Origin: Ipomoea triloba
Taxonomy: Eukaryota > Streptophyta > Magnoliopsida > Solanales > Convolvulaceae
Length of the DNA: 64,000 nucleotides
Direction of reading: 5' to 3'
Assembly (NCBI RefSeq): GCF_003576645.1
Contig: NC_044930.1
Span: 23,639,552-23,703,551 of the forward strand
Shown here piece by piece: positions 24,301 to 33,100 of the stretch (position 1 is its first letter; the number at the start of each line of letters is the position of its first letter). Below the pieces are notes generated by a model. It made no database searches and was not told the origin of the DNA. It worked only from the letters and a program-made list of their open reading frames with translations. A program made the translations under genes and the position numbers.

Positions 24301-26055
24301 CGGCTGGAACGGGAAAGGAGGGGCATAAGGTGTCGGATAGAAACGAGGGGAAGTGGTCCACCAATGAGCGGTCGGATCAAGCGGGTATGGTGGGTACTGG
24401 TACGGTATCGGTCCGACCGGTATAGGGAATGTCTGGGGAGGGTGAATCATGTTGACAGGATCAGCCGCCGGCGGATATACGGTATTGCTCGGGTCGCCTC
24501 TAGAGCTAAGGCGGGAACGTAGATCGGAAGGTGCCTCCTGCTCTGGATCCGCAACGGCAAAATAATCCATATATGGGTACATGATTGGAGATCGAAGTTG
24601 GGTAGAACGGAACTCGGCTCGTTACTTCGGTCCCCACGGACGGCGCCAAAATGATACGGTCTAATGCAGAACAGAATATTCGTATTAATATATGGTAGAG
24701 TACAGGGTGGAATACTCTAGGTGTGACCGAGCTTCGTGACAGTGGGTCAGTGGTTCTCGGTCTCTTTAGCTACTGTTCTAGGAGAAATAGCTAAAAAGTC
24801 CCCCCTGTCTACATTAAACGCGCCTTTTATAGCGGATTCAATCAGGCCTATTCCGGTCTGGCCGCATGCAGGACGCGTGGCGGACATGCACCGGTCACGC
24901 TATCGGTCCAATGCGCTTACGACAAGTGGATGTGAGACCCCTACTCTGAATCTCGCCAGGGTTGCTGCGGCGGTCCGGAGTGTGGAGTACCAGGCTCGGC
25001 AGACCGGGAATAGAATCTAAGGGTCCGGCTGAGTCCTTACTTAGAGCGAGAGATCGGGATACGGAGACCGGATTTTATCCCTATCATTAGCAATGTGACT
25101 TTGTTAACCCTTAGCTAGAGATTGATTAAATAGTGAAGACTAAGTCGGCAAGGAGTTCATGACTTAGTCCAAGGATTGTCATCTGAGAAGCAAGTACTAG
25201 TGCATATATACAAAAAGCTTCATTTCACCGGTACTTTTATAACAATATATAGTGAAATCTTCCTTGGGATTATAAGTAGAAGCTAGTGAAGTAGAAAATT
25301 TTTCGAAAATCACTATAAACATTTTTCTCCCTCTTTCGTGCTTTACTTTACTCTGCTCTTTGTTTTATCCTATGACTAACCCTTCATATACGAGTTCACA
25401 CGTGCACTTACAAACAAAACTAAGCTACAAACTTTTACTTGGAAAGTTCAAGATGGACTTTCGCTGCAAGAAAATTTTATTTTCTTTAACTCTTTCTAAA
25501 ACACGTTTAAAAGTCTATTCAAACCCCTTTTCCTACCTCCCTCTTAGATTTTTACTTGCTCGAGGTTAACACCTAAATTTCTCACTCTCTCATAATGTAA
25601 CTACTCATGGCCCTCTTTTTTCTTTCTTTCTCTTCATCTTCTACGCAAGTAAATGGACCTCTACCTATTAATGGCTTCTAGTGCATGCTAGCTAACATGA
25701 GTAAATGTAAAACTGAAAAGTAAAAAAATAAAATATGGAATATATATTTTGATACGTACCATGCCTCCAACATGATAGACGAAAGCTAAGAGTATTCCAG
25801 CAGGTATCCCTAGCAAATAATAGGCTCCCAAGTTGACTATTGCCCCAATATTTTGCCACCCACATCCTCTCGCTGTGCCTGAAATTACATTCATATCCAA
25901 ATAAATTTTATACATATATATTCATTTGCTTGGTTTCATACAAACTGCAATTTAATTTCTTTTTCAACAACTTTTAATATTTGGTTAAACATTTTGGTTC
26001 CGTTAGTTTTGGTCTCTCACTATCATGGAAATGTACGCAAATATCATTTCTAGTT

Positions 26056-26099
<44 letters not shown>

Positions 26100-28199
26100 A
26101 ATTATATTGTTGGCCAGGGTCCTTCATGCCTACTGTGAATTTTAATCCAAATTATGTACTTATATTACCATATTATGTACATTTGGTTATAATTGAATGT
26201 ATATAACTATTAATTAAATATGCATAATTTATTAAATGTACATAATCTAGACTAGAGCCTATAATGTTTATGATTGATCCATGCCCATAATATAACGATT
26301 GTTATTCTATATTGTTGGGCTTTTGACTTTTATAGTATGGGCTAGAATTTTTTTTACAAATTATATCATGGACCACGGTCTACCTTACATTGTAGACCTT
26401 GGTCCAAAAATAACCTTCAGATTATGTATCTGTAGTTGACACATTCTGCACTTGCAGTTGACATACAACTATCATATTATGCATTTATGTGTCAGCAATT
26501 ATCAAGTTATTTTTTACATGAACAGAAATTGTTAACTATAGTGTACGAAATGTGTTAACTGAAGGTGCAAAATTTTTGTATCAGGGTTTACAATGCAATA
26601 TGAACCCTGGTCTAGCGTATAACAATTGAATTTTATTGGCCTAGCTTTTTTAGAAATGATTTGGAGAAGGGATAATCAAGGAAAACTCTAAGGCCCATTT
26701 GGTTCACGAAAAATATTTTAAGGGAAATGGAATTGAAATTTTATAGAAAAGTAGTAATTACTAGAAAAATGAATTTCACTGTTTGGTTGATAGAAAAAAA
26801 ATTACTAAAAATATCAATTTCATTCTTTATTGAATTTGGAATTATAAGGAATTATGAGTATAAAGACTTATATACCCCTACAAAATAATAAAAGTAATAA
26901 TAATTAAGAAAGAACAAGAAAGGTAAAATAATCAAGTCATCTTATTTTGCTTCCCAACTTACATGTAAAACAAAATCTCATGTCCTATCAAGAATTTTGG
27001 CTTCCTCAAATGTGAGAATTACATGAACCAAATACCAAAAAATGATATTTTCCTCTATTTTAAAGAAAATAGTTTCCATTGAAAAGCTTTTTCATCCAAC
27101 CAAACTATCCCTAATGAAAAGTGAGAAAGGGTGAAATTTTATTGACTTTTTTTAGGAATGTTTTGGAGAATGTATATTCTAACCAAGGTAAAATTCAAAT
27201 GGAAATTGTGTTTTTTACTACTCCGTATATCTTTATAAAGAGTTAATTTCATTTTTGGTCCTAAATTTATAAGTGGTAATCTATTTTTAGTCCTTTTTAT
27301 TAGAATATCCATATTTGATCCTAGTATTATTGTGGCATGACCATTATTGGTCTTTTATTAACAAAACAGTTCTAATGTCGTTAAATACAAATGCATTTCA
27401 GTATTTAATTATGAATTTTTTTAAAAAATAAACATACAAATATAGTAGAGTCAACTCACTTTGTATACAAATGATTGAAATGCATTTGTATTTAACGATT
27501 ATTCAACGATTTTGTTGACGAAGGACCAAAAATGGTCATACCACAATAATACTATAACCAAATGTGGATGTTCTAATAAAAATGATTAAAAGTAGACTGT
27601 CGCCTATAAATCTAAGACCAAAAATGGAATTAACTCTTTTTACAAATATTAGGTATTTTAAATTTTAAATTTTAAATTTTAAATCTTCAAACATGATTAT
27701 TCTCTTTCACCTCGCATGACAGCTTCGACCACTTTTGTGGCTGCCATGAACGCAAAGATTTGGATAAAGACAATGACACGTTTTGGTAATATAGTGAATT
27801 TATTGGTTAATTTTAACTTATTTGATCATTATTAGTTATTTGACATAGTTAAACAATTAATATGAATGCTTGATTAATTATTTTTTTGTAACAGTTAATT
27901 GCTTTAAAATGCTAAAATTTAAAAAGCAACTCAAAACAGTTTTTTATCGGTTTTTTTAAAAAGTCATTTTACATGTAATTAGCTATCAGCTAACATCTAA
28001 TTACCAAACAATTTTTTAGAATCAGCTAATATTATCAACTAGTCAAACCACTAACCAATCAACTAACAACTATTTATCAAAGTACTCCAATTTCGTCCTC
28101 GTCCATATAAATAGACGAAGATGTCATCTTTATCCACAGATCTTGGCGAAGATGGCAAGGCACCGTCCACCAGTATTTCCTCAAAATAAGAATAACAAA

Positions 28200-28270
<71 letters not shown>

Positions 28271-30090
28271 TGTGTGTGTTGACAAACATGTATTTCCTCC
28301 GTCTCATTGTATTTGTCTGATAAAATTAATGAGACTTGATTGAAATTATTTTTAATTCAATTTATTATAATATTAAGTTCATTATTAGTGTATAAAATTG
28401 ATATATTTAAAAATTATATTAAAAGTACTAGTTAATGTCATTTAGGGTTCTCTAAGTATACGGGTCCTATCACGTTTAGTCTTAAACTTTCAAGTTTCAA
28501 AAATTAAATTAATGGAGAATCTTCAACTTTCAAGTTAACCACCCGTGATCTATATTTCAACTTTCATATTTTAACTAACTGTGGTCCTTTTAGAAAGACC
28601 ACGATTCGTAAAAATTTGAAAGTTGAAAGACCACGACCAGTTAAAATTTGAAAGTTGAATGACATGATTGCCCTTTCATTCTTTATTTCTCTCCCCCTCT
28701 ACCGTGGGATACTTGCCCTTAACGGATACCTTATCAGTCGTTCGAGAGGCATTGTCTCGGTGCCACTGATTGGTCAGTCGCCCACACTGGATTAGTTTCT
28801 CAAGTTCAACTTTCAAGACTTCACAGTCCTCTATCGAGTGCGAATTGTTACAATGATACCAACAATACGGGATCGTATGCTCATCCAATCCTTGTGAGTT
28901 ATCCATCGGTTGGACAGGTGGTGGAGGTGGTAACTGCTTCCGTACTTCTTGAATGGGCTACGCAGGTGATCGTTAGCCACTCGGTCCGAGTCTATCGTGC
29001 ACTCATCTTGAACTTACTTGACCAGTAGCAGCACCCTTCGACCGGCTGCTCTTAGGGTTCTCCGGTCGGGGTCGCTTCAAGGCCACCCCAACCTGTTTTC
29101 TCTTCTACGTGACCGCCTCCTCGGTGTCGGCAAGCTAATTAGCTATCTGAATAGCTTAAGCGTATTTTCGTGGGTTTTCATCGTGCAACTTGCCATATTG
29201 TCCATCCTGGTGCTGGGATTCTATATAGAAGGCCAAGGCCTTTTGATCGTCCCATCCTCCATCGACTGCTTGAACCTCTTTCTGCCACCTGGCCAGGTAG
29301 CTGCTGAAGCTTTCTCCTTCATCCTGGTGCACCCATGCTAGGTCAGAAAAATTATTTTTAGGCTTCATACTACCCGCGTAATGTGTAAAAAATTCCTCCG
29401 CCAATTGCTCGAAGTAGTTGATCGACTGCGACGGCAAGCTAGCAAACCACCTCTGTGCTAAATTAAAAGAACCGACTGCGACCACAATGTTTTAGCTCAT
29501 TTTTGAGCTACTGCGACCTATTCTCAAGTTAGCAAGTTGTATTGGGACTCTGTCCCCTGACTCTGTTTCGGTTCTTTTACCGCAATTTTATCTTTATTTT
29601 TTGCATTAAAAAAATGTTATCTTCAAACATGATTATTCTCTTTCACTTTTGTGGCTGCCATGGAGGCAAAGATTTGGACAGAGACAATGACCCTGTTTGG
29701 TAAATGGTTGTTAGCTGATTTGGTTAGAGGGTATAATTAATTGATAATATTAGCTAAGTGTAGAAAAGTGCTTGCTAAATTAGCTATTAGTTGATAGCTG
29801 TTTTGTATAATTTCTTTTCTCAAAAGACTAATTGAAAAGGTTGCTTTGAGTTACAAAAAGGTTATTAACCAAGCACTTATTGATTTTTTAACCAAATCAA
29901 ACAACTAATAATGGTCAAATAGGTCAAAATTAACTGATAGGCTAATTATTTACCAAACAGAGCTAATGTCATCTTCGTCGAGATCAATGGACGAAGGTAT
30001 CATCTTCATCCACAGATCTAGGCAAAGATGGCGCTTTGTCCGCAAAGTATCGTCCACCGGCATTTCCTCAAAATAAGAACAACAAAGAGG

Positions 30091-30179
<89 letters not shown>

Positions 30180-33100
30180 GATAAACATTTATACCCTCTG
30201 TTTTATTTTATTTGTTGATTCAGTTAATGAGACTTGATTGAAATTATGTTTAATTTCTAATATAGATACATACCGCAAAGAATACATTGAAGGCCGTCAA
30301 GGAAGTGAGAGGCAGAGAGCAAGAGTAGCATCTGGCCAGCATAGTTTACAACTTCTTCCTCAGTGCTGAAAACATAACCCCATATTTTGTGCACTGAAAC
30401 CATTGCTATGCCTACTAATATCCCTTCTGTTGCCACGCACCCTAACGCAGTCCGTACCGCCACCCACGCAGCATTTGGTCTCCCACCACCCACTTCATTT
30501 GACACCCTTACACTGCACTAACCAAAATCATATCAAGTAACAATACAAATTTTGTAAGGGGTCAGACCGGAGTTAATTTCAGGATTAGTATATTGAATAT
30601 TAACATTTATCAACTTTTATCTTTGATTTTCAATCAAGGTCTAGGTGGCCTAGGCGCTGATTAGGCCGCCTAGTCGATCAATTAACTATTTTATTATTCT
30701 CCTTTCAATTGGACCATAAATGGTTTATTGTGTATTGATATTTACCAATTTTTATCATCGACTTTCAATTTGACTATAAATGATCCATTGACTATTTATT
30801 TTGTTTCAGATTTGGTCATTTAAGTTAAATATCTATTTAGTAATAATGTAAAAATAATCTTATTGTTGAATCGAGCAAAGATCATCATTAGTGGGATGGG
30901 AATGCAAAGACCCAAAATTTTACATATTGTCATTAAATTTAATGTTTACTAAATTGATATTTAACTGAATGACTAAATTTGGAAAAAAAAATCAATAGTT
31001 AAGGGACCATTTATGGTCAAATTTAAAGTTGATGATGAAAATTGAGAAATGTCAATAGTTAAGGGATCATTTGTAGTATAATTAAAAGTTGAAGATAAAA
31101 ATTAGTAAATGTGGATAGGTAATGGATCATTCTTAGAATTAACTTATTTTAAGGTGTTAATCAACTATCGGGTATAACCATCATCAAGTGTTGATTGATT
31201 ATCAGATATAACCACCTATTATATATCTTGTAGATGGTTGTACCCAAATGGCAAGATCTTAATCAATATACTACATATTAAGTGGCAGATAAAAACTGAA
31301 AGTTACCTTATAGCGCCACCAAGTCCCATAGGCAGCATATAAACCATGATGAATGTATTTAGTCTGAGAAAAATTAACACCACCAGTTAGCTAGCCACTA
31401 ATTTAATTGCAACAAGAGAGCTGGGGGAACTAAATGTGGTTCGAACTTGCATCTATTGTTCGATAACGAATGTAACTTATGGGCGTATTTGATTTTGATG
31501 GTTTTCAATGTAATAATAAATGTAAGACAAAAGCTTATGTGAGAACGTCTTACGAATTTTTGGTGTCCATGAGATGGATCATGTCAAGATGAAGTGTAAT
31601 ATTTATACTAGCAGATATAATACTAAATAATTAATGAATAAAATATTTATTACTTATATGAGAAAACGTAATCTTTGAAGCTAAAAAAATGTAATACTTT
31701 TGAAGCAACGTATCCTAAGTCTAAGGATCTTCCTATAGATGTCTTAACATCTAGCTTGCAAAAAACTCCAGTGAAGATCAATACAATTTCAGCAATGCAC
31801 TGGCAAAGAAGTACAGAGTGTACAAGGAAAGCTTTGATAACAGTTGTTGGGCACACACATCAAGAATGTCCCTCAAGACACTTTCTAAAAATAGGCAATC
31901 ATAATTTTTGACCTCTAAAAAGTAATGGGCAATAACGTAAAAAAAAAAGAGCATGACCTAACAACCAAAGTCATATATATAGACATAAAAGGAGGAAATG
32001 GCATGCTTTTGGACACCTACAATTTCAGAAGGCACAAACAAAAATATTTCAAAGGATCCACTCTCAAACCTCTAGCTTTATAATTTATAAATAGATCATC
32101 TTCTGAAGTAAGACATACGACGAAACACGAAGAGAGATTGAAAATCTATGACTTACAAGCATTCAAGAGAAAAATGCTTCAAGAATCTTTTATATAGTCC
32201 TTGACGACTAATCAGTCATCTTGACACTTTATCCTTTTCATGGTGACTTTGTGGTAAATCTTTGAAGAATGAGGTGTTGTAGTGAAACACGTGCAACTTG
32301 GTAAAAAAATCGTTCCTATTTTCTTTATTGTGTAATCACTTTTATTTGAAGAAATACTAGTGAAATACCACATGTTAAGGAATAAGGAGATCGAAGAGTG
32401 AAATAAGAGATTTTTCAAACCACTATAAAATATTCCTGACTTTATCTCTCTAACCCTTATTCTTACTTTATCAGGATTATCTTTTTAAACTTAACTCTCA
32501 CATACACTCACGATTATTTTCAATAAAACGCTACAAACTTTAATTTAAAGGTAATCTTCAAGACTTCCCTAGCACACTTTGAATCGAATCTTTGTAATAA
32601 AATTGTTTACTCATATCTTTCAAAATATAAGATCACTATATATTTTTTAAAACTAAAGAAAGTCTATTCAACCCCTCATCTCCCTCTTCCTCTAGAATTA
32701 TACCCCAACCAAGACTATTAAAAAAAAAAAACTTAATTGTGTTTTTAGTAGCTAACTCGAAGAGAATTGAAGGACTTTCCCTATTAGTGTCCTTTGTTGG
32801 GAAAATTCAAAGGATAATGATGGAAAAAATAATCAGTAAAATTATGGGGAAGAAAAAATTTGAAGAGTTTAATAGAAAACTTTAGAAGTTTGATGTTTCA
32901 AAAGATGGATTTTAACCATTTATATTTGAAAGAAAGAGTCTATCAATGTTCTCAAAAGAGTTCATAAAAATTCCTATCGTATTGAATACCAATAAGCTTT
33001 TAAGGAATTTTAACAATCTGAATAAAATACTATTGATTTTTAAAGACTTTAAAATGTTTGAGGGGATTATCACCTTAACTTAATAAAAAAATTGAAGCAA

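Larger units (their letters stand above)
15585..25086 (-). mobile_element. Ty3/gypsy LTR retrotransposon, Tat-like lineage, in intron 6 of MATE copy B
   Basis: About 9.5 kb. LTRs of 435 bp (24652-25086 as 5' LTR, 15585-16019 as 3' LTR) start TGATAGGG and end CCGTATCA on the coding strand. Target duplication TTAGC lies at 15580-15584 and 25087-25091; copy C has the intact empty site at about 44745-44755. The LTRs differ at 3 of 435 positions, so the insertion is recent. Order on the minus strand: LTR, primer site, gag, protease, RT, RNase H, a second archaeal-type RNase H, integrase, a long non-coding region with tandem repeats, an accessory gene in the opposite direction, LTR. The second RNase H and the antisense accessory gene are typical of the Tat lineage (Retand, RIRE2, Grande relatives). 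Coding breaks make it non-autonomous. An N at 17163 hides an unknown amount of sequence. Confidence 0.9.

Noticed and set aside
28143..28343. Small proteins rich in IYIYIY (also near 7700, 30100 and 41400)
   Set aside because: Translation of (TA)n microsatellites.
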